The translations under genes were made by a program, and so were the position numbers. Shown piece by piece: positions 30,284 to 64,000 of a stretch of 64,000 bases of DNA. The notes beneath the pieces are model-generated. The model made no database searches and had not been told where the DNA came from. It saw only the letters and a program-made list of their open reading frames with translations. Within the stretch, counting starts at the first letter, position 1. Each line of letters begins with the position of its first letter. This DNA is from Paulinella micropora. Taxonomy: Eukaryota; Cercozoa; Imbricatea; Euglyphida. The stretch spans positions 131,555-195,554 of the forward strand of contig BJOX01000124.1 of NCBI GenBank assembly GCA_009731375.1, in the 5' to 3' direction.

Positions 30284-30480
30284 GAATGTAATTCTAGAAA
30301 ATTATACCAATGACAAGATGGTGTGTGGCTAACGGCCTTAAATAATAACTGCCACTCCAAGACTGAAATTAATGTCTTATTATCCCCAGCCGCCGGGACG
30401 CCAAAGCATGCTCAATGTACTTTAGAACTCAAGAGCTAGAGCTCAGAAACAAAAAAGAGAAGGAAGGAAAAGAGCAAAAG
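29568..30480. repeat. GTT arrays separated by three copies of dispersed repeat R4
   Basis: GTT/GTC/GGT arrays at 29568-29848, 29943-30120 and 30247-30284. Between and after them, islands 29850-29942, 30121-30246 and 30285-30430 share TGTGGCTA(A/T)CG, CCACTT and CCCCAGCCG(T/C)CGG blocks. Confidence 0.75.
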
Positions 30481-30952
<472 letters not shown>

Positions 30953-31260
30953 TTTTGGGTGTTGGATTGGATACCGATGATACAGCCGTCGTTGCTGCAA
31001 TAGCTGTCAATGCTGCAATTCGAGGCTTTGTGCGGCTGAGATGTCGAAAGAACATTGCCAAGTTGTTGTGGCGAAGGACCCGTAGGGGCCACGTATCCAA
31101 AATCGGTAATATATCGGCAGTGATTCGATCAAATTCGTCCCAACTTTTGGAAGGAAATCGTCAACTTTTGGTGGAAGGCAATCCTAGCAATCTAGTTGAT
31201 CATGCAGGCTCAAGTGTAAAAGACAGACCAAGTACCGCACACACACTGTGTCGTGAATAG
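30953..31260 (+). CDS. Unrecognised open frame, 5' end in gap
   Basis: About 100 codons open from the gap to TAG: TDDTAVVAAIAVNAAIRGFV, basic RCRKNIAKLLWRRTRRGH, then a polar tail. The mixture of a hydrophobic alanine/valine segment and a basic patch does not match a family I know. It could be a transposase fragment or chance. Confidence 0.3.
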
Positions 31261-31869
31261 ATATTATATTCTGATATTCTGTCGATCTTGTCTTTAATTT
31301 ACTGTTTAGGTCACGGAACAGCAATCGCTGACCCTGATGAAAACCTCCTGAGAACATCCATCTCGACGATTTAGTAGTATAGGGTGCCACTTTGGCACAC
31401 TTTTTCAATATATACTTCCGTTGAAATCAAAATGATTCCAACTGCTCCCCTCTTCATTTCGCAAACAAACAATACAGAAAGAAATATAAGCAAATAAACC
31501 TTAGTCTTAAAAGTTATACACAATAAGAAAAAACGGAAAAATAAAGTAAAAACATAAAAACAAATCATTATCTACATCAACAATTGTAATAAAATAAGAA
31601 ACCATAAAACAACATCACATAAGCCACCAACCACCTCACAAAGCAACTAATCACACCGATCCGCCGAAATTAAAGTCATCAGCCAAACTAATTCCACCAC
31701 ACACCATCAGCCACTTTTTTCTCACAGACAAACTGTCAAAGCATACGACAACAACAAAAACTACAAAATAAATTGTCAGCACATTTTGGACTACTTTACA
31801 GAAAAACCAGAAAAACCAAAAACACACTTTTCGTTTTTTTTCCATTTTCTTATTTTTTCCGCACTTTCT
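31261..31869. other. AT-rich, no gene seen
   Basis: Composition becomes like that of 1-5.8 kb, marking the left part of the second virus-like patch. Confidence 0.4.
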
Positions 31870-32334
31870 ATGAGCGATTTCATAGACGACGAAACACAAG
31901 AAAGCAGTAGTAGTGGCGAGGAAGTAGAGAGAGGAAGGACTGATTAGACAGAATATTATTTTGATAAAAACAATAAAAAACTAATTAGGGATGAAATAAA
32001 TCAAAAATCAAAAAAGAAAAAACTAAAAAAACAAATGATTAGTCTTAAAGAGGAATTAGAAGAAGTAAATGAAAGAATTGAAGCAATAGAAAAGAGGAAG
32101 GAGGAAGTTGAGTAACATAAAGTTATGACAGAGAATATGAAAAAGACGAAGAGACAAAAGATAAAACACGAGAAGCGAGTAAAAAAAGAAATGAACTTCT
32201 TAGATAAGTGGTTAGAGAATAATAAATTTCCAATGACTGCTGGAGAAGAAGTAGGAGCTAGAAAGATGATTGAGAAATGAGAACAATTTGATGATGTGTT
32301 AGTGAAATGTAAAGAATATATATATAAGAAATAA
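31870..32334 (+). pseudogene. Coiled-coil gene with three in-frame stops (TAG, TAA, TGA)
   Basis: One frame of 155 codons from ATG 31870 to TAA 32332 is interrupted by TAG 31945, TAA 32113 and TGA 32278. Between the stops it stays strongly coding-like: acidic start MSDFIDDETQESSSSGEEVE, then K/E-rich helices (LKEELEEVNERIEAIEKRKE, KKEMNFLDKWLENN). No frameshift is present. Either it is an ageing pseudogene or stops are read through; three different stops argue for decay. Similar in style to the coiled-coil gene at 4398, but I see no clear alignment. Confidence 0.55.
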
Positions 32335-32572
32335 TAATCAATTATTGTCTTAATGATGTTGTGTGGTGTCTGTCTACCCGCTCACCTCGCCTCAAACAAC
32401 ACGACACACTCACATGAGATAACATAACTCATTTGTTTTTGGCAGTCAAAAACAAAAACATTAGTAAAAAAGCACATGATAGACATATAAATAATTAGAA
32501 CTGCTATCAGGCACTACCCACATATGTGTTTTGTGCTTTTTTAATATGTGGGTAGGCAATCTTCTAAAAACA
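32335..32572. other. AT-rich intergenic region with hairpin
   Basis: Carries the inverted repeat described separately and the upstream region of the spliced gene at 32573. Confidence 0.4.
32514..32555 (+). terminator. 12-bp perfect inverted repeat
   Basis: CTACCCACATAT (32514-32525) and ATATGTGGGTAG (32544-32555) around an 18-nt loop rich in T. Could end the upstream transcript or serve as a replication/promoter signal of the gene starting at 32573. Confidence 0.5.
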
Positions 32573-32877
32573 ATGGTGGAGGAACCAGCTGAGGAGCCTC
32601 AAGTGGATGACCCCGAAGTTGAGGTAGATGTTTTTGACATTTTATGCTTACTAATATATTGTATTTGAATTTAGGAGAATTCTCTCCGTTTTGATGAAAT
32701 GCATGCGGTGGATGACCCCGAAGTTGAGGTAGATGTTTTTGACCTTTTATGCTTACTAATATATATTGTATTTGAATTTAGGACGCTGCTCTCCGTTTTG
32801 ATGAAATGCCTGCTGACTTAGTTGGCGCAAAAAAAGGAGCGAAAAGGGGAGCGAGGCTGTACTATCCCCAACGATAG
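32573..32877 (+). CDS. Spliced small acidic-to-basic protein with duplicated exon-intron unit (66 aa)
   Basis: Exons 32573-32623, 32675-32728 and 32782-32877. Introns of 51 and 53 nt each begin GTAGATGTTTTTGA, contain TTACTAATAT (branch-point-like) and end GAATTTAG. Both carry in-frame stops, so splicing is needed. The unit 'VDDPEVE - intron - xxLRFDEM' occurs twice in a row, so exon 2 and intron 2 arose by tandem duplication. The last exon is basic (AKKGAKRGARLYYPQR) and ends TAG 32875-32877. The acidic start and short intron resemble the gene at 5091. Function unknown. Confidence 0.65.
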
Positions 32878-32931
32878 CTCAATGGAAGAGTAAGTCTGTA
32901 ATATAACCAAACACAGTCCTCAAAAAAGAGA

Positions 32932-33039
32932 ATGATGTCTCGTTATATTAGCTCAGTGACGCAAAGACAAAAAGCAGCCAAAAGACCAGGATCAAATTGG
33001 CATTTCAGACGTGTCAGGCCAGACGAAATCTATAAATAA
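32932..33039 (+). CDS. Small basic protein, copy 1 (35 aa)
   Basis: MMSRYISSVTQRQKAAKRPG then WHFRRVRPDEIYK and TAA. Its duplicate at 33736 differs by a single residue (E to K). Followed after about 20 bp by a GGGGT/ACCCC hairpin. Arg/Lys-rich, so possibly nucleic-acid binding. Confidence 0.5.
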   Translation: MMSRYISSVTQRQKAAKRPGSNWHFRRVRPDEIYK

Positions 33040-33060
33040 GTTTTTTACTGGATAATTCGA

Positions 33061-33082
33061 GGGGTGATGTCCACAGTACCCC
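33061..33082 (+). terminator. GGGGT/ACCCC hairpin
   Basis: Stem arms 33061-33065 and 33078-33082, same arms as 5022-5036. Sits downstream of the small basic ORF. Confidence 0.5.
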
Positions 33083-33285
33083 CTCCCAGTTTTTTATGGC
33101 GGAACTTCGTTTCCGACATAATACGCTTTGAACTGATTTCTTTTCTGACTATGATTTGTTTAGAGTTATGTATGAAGATACATCAACCCACGAATTAGCC
33201 GTTATAAAACAACAATGATACTTGCCCCGGTACCAATCGTATATATACTCTAGCACATTCAGTATCTATATTAAAATCTTCCTCT

Positions 33286-33662
33286 AGCACATTCAGTATC
33301 TTTGTAAATCTGCTGTTGGTGATCTGTTCTTGGCTCCAGACAGGCTAAAAAATCATGGGTGAGATCTTTAGAGATTTTCAATTTTTTTTCTGCGCTTTCT
33401 GTACAAAATGGTTTTATTAAATATTCTCTTTGATTTCCTTCACTTTCTGTACTTGAGCAGGCCTTGTATTTAAATAAAAAAATTCTGAGTGAGGACCTTA
33501 TTCCCTACTTTTGCTGATTTTGGCGGCGGTTTGTTTGCATGCTTAAGCTTACCTTTTATTAAAAAACTTTGTACATTTACTTATAAGCATGCACAGAAAG
33601 ATATTACATAAGAATTTATTGAAGAGCATACAAGGAACATATGAAAACTGATTCTGATTTTT
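33286..33662. other. AT-rich spacer between the direct repeats
   Basis: Starts with a short duplicate of CTCTAGCACATTCAGTATCT. No gene seen. Confidence 0.45.
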
Positions 33663-33735
33663 GTACTATCCCCAACGATAGCTCAATGGAAGAGTAAGTC
33701 GGTAATATAACCAAACACAGTCCTCAAAAAAGAGA

Positions 33736-33843
33736 ATGATGTCTCGTTATATTAGCTCAGTGACTCAAAGACAAAAAGCCGCCAAAAGACCAGGATCAAA
33801 TTGGCATTTCAGACGTGTCCGGCCAGACAAAATCTATAAATAA
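33736..33843 (+). CDS. Small basic protein, copy 2 (35 aa)
   Basis: Same frame and length as the copy at 32932; most base changes between the copies are silent. Confidence 0.5.
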   Translation: MMSRYISSVTQRQKAAKRPGSNWHFRRVRPDKIYK

Positions 33844-33862
33844 GTTTTTTACCGGATAATTC

Positions 33863-33891
33863 GGGAGGTGATGTCCACAGTACCCCCTCCC
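33863..33891 (+). terminator. Hairpin of copy 2
   Basis: GGGAGGT pairs with ACC..CCTCCC; the stem differs in sequence from copy 1 but still pairs. Confidence 0.45.
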
Positions 33892-34078
33892 AGTTTTTTA
33901 TGGCGGAACTTCGTTTCTGACATAATACGTTTTGAACTGATTTCTTTTCTGACTAAGATTCGTTAGAGTTATACATCAACCCACGAATTAGCCGTTATAA
34001 AACAACAATGATACTTGCCCCGGTACCAATCGTATATATACTCTAGCACATTCAGTATCTATATTAAAATCTTCCTCT

Positions 34079-34689
34079 TTCTTCTGTCGATAAGATATTT
34101 GTGCAGTATGTCCAAGTATAATGTTTTATGGTTGAGTAATAATGTAATGTCGCCATTTCCATATATATGTAATAACCGGTCGTCGGTTTCCATGAATAAA
34201 TTTACTTTTTGTGAAGACATACCCTTGTATAAATCGGTATCATTTAATATAGTGTCAGGTGATCAAGTCTGACGACTATATCCGAAGTTGGGTTGAGTGC
34301 GCCCCAACCTTGCGATATGCCGATACAAGTAGAGATCGATGGAATCCGGTGTAGCAGTTCATGTTATTAAAATATATCAGTTCTTGATTAGACTGTAGAG
34401 TCTTTAATGAGATCATCATTCTGGTACTAATGCGGGTCGTATCCAGGAAACACCATCGCTCACTCAAATAGCGATCCCGTAACGGTGCTGTTTCGTGGCC
34501 GTCTCGTCTGTCTCTGCCGAAGCAAGAGAATAGAATGCCTATTTTTTGTCAGCTGTGTCTTGTTAATCTCTAGAAGAATGAATGCTGTAGTAGCTTTAAT
34601 ATCTAAGTAAGGTTGTGGGGACGATATTGGATCAATGCTATGTTCGCAATCGATCAGGTCCACAATACTTCTAGAAAAAAAAATACTTA
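34079..34689. other. Unassigned sequence left of second gypsy fragment
   Basis: No convincing gene. On the minus strand it would be the 3' non-coding end of the gypsy fragment, but no LTR is identified. Confidence 0.4.
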
Positions 34690-35985
34690 CTATAGACGCC
34701 GTTTACGCGCGCGGACTCCTTTACCTGGTGGAGGACCTCCAACCAAGGTTAAGTCTAAGGTAAACTGTTCGAGGACGTCCCAAATTTTGTGAGGGATTGC
34801 GCCTTGTGCCAAGTCAAAAGGAATGTCCAGCACCCCTCGTGGTAGTGCTTGTATGGTCCACGCGGTATGATCTTTATCTGTGGGAGATATGGTATCATCC
34901 CATGTCTCAAGTTTCTTGGCGTCTTTATATACTGGAAGGTATTGTCTTACTTTAGGATCTTCCACTGGATCCAGACTCCTCCAGAAATGTAAGACTGGTT
35001 GTATTATTTGTGCCGCAGTCGAAATTCGATTCGATCGCGTATGGCGTTTGTGAGGTACTGCCATGACTCTCATGAGATATAAATCTGAGAGCGTGTCATC
35101 GGCTACGTGTTGAGCCGCAGGCCTCACCAAGTAAAAAGCGTCTTTGGCCCATGAAATATGTCCAATCGCATCTCCTTCTTTCCAACTGGGGTGAACGAGA
35201 GTGTCATTGCCCGCGCGAGGGTCTTGATCTCCGTCATCGCTCCCCTCTTGATGGACTCCTTGCGAACGTGCCGTCCTTATCGCCTTTCTCGGTCGGTCGT
35301 AGATAAGGTCATTTTGCGCTCTCCTTATTTGCGCCTCCGTGAACTTTCCTTCCGGCACGTTCGACTCCCCCCTTTTGCGGGTCTGAGTCCCCGCCGCACT
35401 TTTGCGGTCGGTGGCCCGCTTGTTCTCCAGCTCAGCCTCCTCCTTCTCCGCAATTGGTGCCCTGTAGGCATCCCGTTCCGAGATATCCTCCTGACGGATT
35501 GGTGGGACCTCTTTAAAGTCAGCCTCCATCCGTTTGAGTGCTTGATCAACGGACTCATCTTCAAGTAGGAAGGGATCATACTTAATCAGCCTTCGTACAT
35601 TGACTATTTGAACTTTTCCTCTGCCCCTGATTTTATAATTCAAAGGCCCCATCTGTTCCATGATCTGGTATGGTCCTTTCCAGTGGATGAACAGCTTCGA
35701 GCTGACTCCCTGAGGAACCTGAGGATGATACAGTAGTACAATATCCCCGACCTGAAATCTGACTTGATCCAGGTGTGCCTGCCTGACACCTTCAGCATCA
35801 GTCTTCCTGCGCTCCGCCTCCCTATGCGCCTGTACTATTTGCTCCGCCTCCATCTTCGCCCGAAGTCTCACCCCAAACAGCTCATCCTGATCTGCCCATG
35901 AATCTTTTGGGTGCAGCAGTGAGGCTGGGATGGCGGGCTCACGCCCATTTACCAATTGGTATGGCGAGACTGGATAATCGATAGG
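34690..35985 (-). pseudogene. Second Ty3/gypsy fragment: integrase C-terminus plus extra domain
   Basis: An open frame without ATG runs from about 35985 (YPVSPYQLVNGREP) to the stop at 34690. It starts inside the integrase core's end, then FQVGDIVLLYHPQVPQGVSS, LFIHWKGPYQIMEQMGP and IVNVRRLIKYDPFLLEDE (GPY/F module), a basic linker, and the extra C-terminal domain shared with 13655-14331. The frame is uninterrupted over more than 420 codons, so it is younger or better preserved than the first copy, but everything upstream (Gag to integrase core) is absent. Confidence 0.85.
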
Positions 35986-36090
35986 TGTAATATTAATTTA
36001 ATTTCCATCATTTTTATGCTAATACATATTTCCACAGGCTTAAGGATTATCTTTAATTATATGTCACAGTTTGTACTAATCTAAAGTGAT

Positions 36091-37075
36091 CAGGGGGAGT
36101 GTTAGATTATAGATTTGGTAACTAATATATCCATATATTTAACCGGGTTATGCGGTTACTACGGATCCCCTATCAGAATAACTAATGCCAATCCACCTTA
36201 ATGGATCGAGTGTTACACCGAGTGGGTATATCTGCCCATATTAAGTGGGTCCAGTTATTGTTCTGTTATTGAATACCTACCAATCGTTTTAGTCATCCGT
36301 TACTGTTGGGTAAAGTATATTATGATCATTAAAGTCATTCTTCGGTATATCGTAAGTCAATACTAAACATCGGTGTCGCGGCGAGACATCAATTGTCTCA
36401 TGCTGATCGCATGGTGCCGAAATTCGTTTCCCCAACGCTCATAACAGTTAATTAGGTAATACCCGGTCACCGGCTGAGTCACGGACCTAATACCTTAGAC
36501 AGAGTCGGCGCCGGTTTGCTGGGAGACTTGTTAGAAGCAACGATACCAATCGACATTTTTAATCCGCACGTAGATAGCAGAACTGACAAACTCAAAGGTA
36601 ATAATGAAACTGAAATAAAGTCAGCGTGACTGTAATTATTACACAATGATTGGTGTATGCCAATATGACCGTTGCGTCCGTTACAATTATTGACTAGAAC
36701 CGTAGGCTATGCGGATAAATTACTTACCAGTCACAACACTAAAAGTAAAACGTAGCTGTCCTACCAACGTAACCGGGTAGTAACGTGACCCGGGCCCGGC
36801 CGAAGCCGGTGCGAGCCGTACTACCCTGACACTGACTCAAAACTTGAGCCGCTCTCTTCGGCATCTGGGAGCCTATTCAAATTTCTGAAGTTTTCCGGAG
36901 TGCGGCAGTTCCGCCTATGTATGGCGTAAGACATCGTTACGATCCCACTGTTCAACCGAATCAAATAGACTGATTTCTGACAGCTTCCAACTTTGCGATT
37001 TTTAGGTATATTCTTACACCGAACTCTGACTCAAGTTTTAAAATTGAGGTAACGCCGGTGGCATATTTGCTACAG
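36091..37075 (+). repeat. LTR-like region preceded by a polypurine tract
   Basis: CAGGGGGAG followed by TGTTAGATTATAGATTTGGT: the classic layout of a 3' LTR start. Near the other end CTGACTCAAGTTTTAAAATT and GAGGTAAC resemble the block at 15540. Orientation is plus, opposite to the gypsy fragment on its left, so it belongs to a different insertion. No partner LTR is seen. Confidence 0.4.
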
Positions 37076-37616
37076 CAGCTACTGTAATGTTTGCCACTCG
37101 TAGAGCATGTTGCAGGATTCAAATAATATAGTAAAGGATGAGCGGAAGAACTTGATCCATTTCATCTCAACGGAAGGCAAGTGTTCTTGGAAACAGGAAA
37201 ATAGCTAGGATGGAGAGAATAAAAGTGAAGTTCCTGTCTCAGGAAACATGACTGTGTAAACTCTGTAATGAAGAAAAGAGATTTCAAGGAAACAACCGAG
37301 CAGAAGAAAGCAGGGAAAAGGTCCAGAAGAAAATTTAAGATGCAGGAAAAAGAGTTGATGAGAAAAATAAGAAAAGAAGTAAACTGAGGAACAGAAAAGG
37401 AAGAGCAACGGCTACAGTATCGAACGAGCTCGTTGAAAGCCGGGTGCGACATCAGTCAAGTGCAAACAAGGCAAGAGGTAGGCAGCTGTCTAAGATGACA
37501 GCCTCAGCCTCTGACTTCGGAACACTGTCAAGGAAAGGCAACGCTTGACCACGTTTGCTTTGCCTGGAGTCAGTGTGAACGTGCCCTTGTTGGACTGCGT
37601 CTTCCAAGCGGGTATT
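37076..37616. other. Unassigned
   Basis: Contains a piece of the 17199 element near 37090 (TTTGCCACTCGTAGAGCATG). Otherwise no feature recognised. Confidence 0.4.
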
Positions 37617-37855
37617 TATGTATGTATGTATGTATGTATGTATGTATGTATGCCGCAGCCAGCAAGCAGTCACTGCGCATTGGCTTGACTCAAGAAGCCT
37701 TTTGCCGAACTTTGCAAGTGGCCCAGAGCCTTGCGCAACTCGTGTCGACCTGTCTCGTGTCCACACAACACAAGTGAAAATCAACGTCAATGGTACCTTC
37801 CAATAATTTGGAGGACATCTTTCTCGTCCGGTTCGTCACACATTGCGAAATTTGG

Positions 37856-37932
<77 letters not shown>

Positions 37933-37947
37933 CATACACACACACAC

Positions 37948-38009
<62 letters not shown>

Positions 38010-38290
38010 GCTGCTTTCCCTTAACGGGGGACGAGAAACGTGCGTGGATTGTCTTGCGATCGGCTCAGTGATTGTGCAGCGATAGGCTCAGGACTTCTGC
38101 GCTCTGCGAAACTCCTTGTCAGCCTCCCGCGCCGCCTAGATAGATAGAGATATAGATAGATAGATAGATAGATGGATAGATAGATAGGATAGCTAGATAG
38201 ATTAGATAGATAACATAGATAGATAGATAACATAGATAGATATAATGATAGAATAGAATAGAATAGAATAGATAGATACAAGAATAGATA
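37617..38290. repeat. GTAT, TA/CA and GATA arrays
   Basis: GTAT 37617-37650, TA with CA islands 37856-38007, GATA with variants 38137-38290. Unique segments between them carry no gene. Confidence 0.85.
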
Positions 38291-38623
38291 GATGAGATGT
38301 CGCAAAGGAATGTAGTCCTTGCAAAGGAACGCAGTTTCACATCAAACAGTAATTTGTGTACTGTGCATGTGTCCGGTGGGAATCACGGGTAGACTGTGTT
38401 CTGGAAAAAAGAAGAGGAGAAAGGACGTTGAAGAAAAAGGCAATCTAGGAATGGAGAGTGGGGAGGATAAGGAAGAAGAGAAAGAAAAGGAAGCAGTTAG
38501 TCCAAGTGTTTTGAGCACCGTAAGCTTGCGCAAGCTACAATGATGACATTGTATGAAGGCCTAAACCCCCGAAGGGACCTAGCCCGGGCTATGCAACACT
38601 GGACGGCTATGACGGAATGCAGG
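38291..38623 (-). repeat. Dispersed repeat R1, copy a
   Basis: GATGAGATGTCGCAAAGGAA at 38291 through GGACGGCTATGACGGAATGC; collinear with 57365-57695. In the minus orientation it ends CGACATCTCATC followed by (TATC)n, like a retroposon with a microsatellite tail. Confidence 0.8.
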
Positions 38624-39010
38624 ATGAGAGATAAGGGGAGGATGAGAGGGAGGGCGGATTGGAGTTCTTCTTCAATGTCTTTCCATACGCTTGGTGTTGA
38701 TGGCAAAATCAGGTGCTTTCTTCTTTCGATTGGTTCTTTCGGGGCACTTCTTGGACGAAATGAGAGTATGTCTCGGCGTCAACACTGTGGGTGGAATCCG
38801 GGTTGACAATGCCGGGTTGTGACTTATAGTCCGGATGGACGTGCACTTTTGGACTCTTCTTTTCGAGGAGGCTCGAAGGATCTTCGTAAGGGTGGACATG
38901 AGCAAAATCTTCTCCAAGGGGTTTGAAGAAAAAGGCAAAATGGAGAGTGGGTCTTGAGGACAAGGAAGAAGAGAAAGAAAAGGAAACCGTTCAAGCCGTT
39001 AGTCCAAGTG
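38624..39010 (-). other. Unassigned, with one coding-like minus-strand frame
   Basis: The frame 38963-38709 reads EDFAHVHPYEDPSSLLEKK and NPDSTHSVDAETYSHF. It has no start context or family. The 38930-39010 part resembles a truncated piece of R1. Confidence 0.25.
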
Positions 39011-39049
39011 TTAGATAGATAGACCAAGTGTTAGATAGATAGATAGATT

Positions 39050-39092
<43 letters not shown>

Positions 39093-39203
39093 GGATAGAT
39101 AGATGGATGGATGGATGGATGGGATGGATGGGATGGATGGGATGGATGCATAGATGGATAGATGGATAGGTAGGTAGATAGAGATAGATAGATAGATAGA
39201 TAG

Positions 39204-39781
39204 ATGAGATATCGACTAAGTCAGAAAAAAGGAGCTTCTGATTTCGTCAACCAAGGAAGTCTGCGGGTAAAGTATTAACCCGATGCCCAGCTAAGCCGTG
39301 ATGTTTGCACGGAAGGGACTGATACAGGCGATACCAAGCCTCCCTAGTACCAGGCGGGGCCAGGGCTCGTTCCATAAACGCCCCTTGCAGAACGAGCTCC
39401 CACCTCCATTACAGAGGGCCCAGTAAGCAGATGGAGTTTCGAGACTGTTCGACAGTCTAGTATAAACCGACAGAGCACTGTGGGTTTTATTCCGGGCTCA
39501 ACAAGCGAGAAAGGGCACCCTGAGGGAACAGGATTGTGCTTCCCGTCGCTATTTCGGCATGTGACTTATAGGCGTATGGCTAGGCACACATAAGGCACCC
39601 CACCACGGGCCCAGCACACCCACACCATCCCCTAATTCTCTGTCTGTCGACAGATGGCACCCATTTCAAAAAACCAAGCCCAAGGGAAGGTCAGTGACAC
39701 CTCAAGTGGCCTTGGTTCACTCCGTGGAGTAAGTGATGAGATCAACTGATGAGATATCGATTAATGTCAGAAAAAAAAAGG

Positions 39782-39782
<1 letters not shown>
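39204..39782 (-). repeat. Dispersed repeat R2, full copy a plus a 35-bp stub
   Basis: GATGAGATATCGACTAA at 39204 directly abuts a GATA array (39012-39203). The stub at 39748-39782 restarts the same sequence and then returns to GATA. Read on the minus strand both end CGATATCTCATC-(TATC)n. Confidence 0.85.
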
Positions 39783-39829
<47 letters not shown>

Positions 39830-39868
39830 GGATGGATGGATGGATGGATGGATGGACAGACAGATAGC
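39783..39868. repeat. GATA/GATG array
   Basis: Between two R2 copies. Confidence 0.9.
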
Positions 39869-40196
39869 TATATGAAATATCGACTAATGTCAGAAAAAAG
39901 GAGCTTCTGATTTCGTCAACCAGGAAGTCTGTGGGTAAAGTATTAACCCGATGCCCAGCTAAGCCGTGATGTTTGCATGGAAGGGACTGATACAGGCAAT
40001 ACCAAAGCTCCCTAGTACCAGGCGGGGCCAGGGCTCGTTCCATAAAGCGCCCCTTGCAGAACGAGCTCCCACCTCCATTACAGAGGGCCCAGTAAGCAGA
40101 TGGAGTTTCGAGACTGTTCGACAGTCTAGTATAAACCGACAGAGCACTGTGGGTTTTATTCCGGGCTCAACAAGCGAGAAAGGGCACCCTGAGGAG
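39869..40196 (-). repeat. Dispersed repeat R2, truncated copy
   Basis: Collinear with 39210-39535 and cut off at GGGCACCCTGAG, where GATA resumes. Confidence 0.85.
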
Positions 40197-40205
40197 ATAG
40201 ATACG

Positions 40206-40252
<47 letters not shown>

Positions 40253-40390
40253 ATAGATAGACAGACAGACAGACAGACAGGCAGATAGATAGATAGATAG
40301 ATGGATAGATAGATAGATAGATGGATGGATGGATGAATGGATGGATGGATGTATGGATGGATAGGTATATATATAAATATATATATAGAT

Positions 40391-40450
<60 letters not shown>

Positions 40451-40484
40451 GTAGATAGATAGGTAGATAGATAGATAGATAGAC
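40197..40484. repeat. GATA, GACA and GATG array
   Basis: Continuous tetranucleotide repeats up to the donor of the last TPR-gene exon. Confidence 0.9.

Positions 40485-64000
<23,516 letters not shown>

Larger units (their letters stand above)
32859..33285 (+). repeat. Direct repeat, copy 1
   Basis: GTACTATCCCCAACGATAGC onward; recurs at 33663 with a few per cent divergence. Covers the end of the spliced gene, the 35-aa ORF, a hairpin, and downstream sequence. Confidence 0.9.
33663..34078 (+). repeat. Direct repeat, copy 2
   Basis: 804 bp downstream of copy 1 and collinear with it to CTTCCTCT at 34076. Confidence 0.9.

Noticed and set aside
34015-34272. 85-codon plus-strand frame
   Set aside because: Starts inside the direct repeat, where copy 1 has no equivalent frame; no motif.
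39717-40043. Minus-strand frame in repeat R2
   Set aside because: The frame is not kept between R2 copies and runs into the GATA array.

Overview
The window is nuclear DNA of a microbial eukaryote, most likely an alga. I cannot name the species. Evidence: genes broken by GT-AG introns, a uracil phosphoribosyltransferase gene, an NB-ARC-like/TPR gene, Ty3/gypsy retrotransposons, and two AT-rich patches resembling integrated polinton-like viruses. From about 17 kb rightward the sequence is dominated by microsatellites (GATA, GTAT/CATA, GA/CT, GGTA, GTT, AGT, GAA/GGA) and contains 14 runs of N, most of them abutting low-complexity sequence.

Layout. 1-5.8 kb: AT-rich remnant of a polinton-like element with a broken fibre gene, a charged protein, a Dam-type adenine methylase, a retroviral-type integrase, a coiled-coil protein, a gene with a 51-nt intron and a small zinc-finger protein. 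6.0-15.6 kb: a decayed, 5'-truncated Ty3/gypsy element with many frameshifts, two in-frame stops, a degraded protease site and a deleted integrase core. 16-17.6 kb: inverted-repeat MITE-like elements. 18.86-28.3 kb, minus strand: a uracil phosphoribosyltransferase gene in 12 small exons; every junction keeps the reading frame and the stop codon is present. 29-31.3 kb: GTT arrays and unknown sequence. 31.9-34.1 kb: a second virus-like patch. 34.7-37.1 kb: a fragment of a second gypsy element (minus) and a plus-oriented LTR-like end. 38-40.2 kb: dispersed repeats embedded in GATA arrays. 40.5-64 kb, minus strand: an NB-ARC-like/TPR gene reconstructed as 32 exons coding about 854 residues, frame-consistent at all 31 junctions, open at both ends.

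How the parts relate. The two host genes are invisible as long open reading frames because their exons are only 21-113 nt (except the 5' one, over 660 nt) and sit in introns made of microsatellite. Around many exons there are partial, diverged copies of the exon edge. Copies lying upstream of the intact exon keep the splice acceptor and the exon's 5' part; copies lying downstream keep the exon's 3' part and the donor. This 'exon-edge echo' pattern is seen in both unrelated genes and is the most unusual feature of the window. The two virus-like patches share GGGGT/ACCCC hairpins and introns of 51-53 nt.
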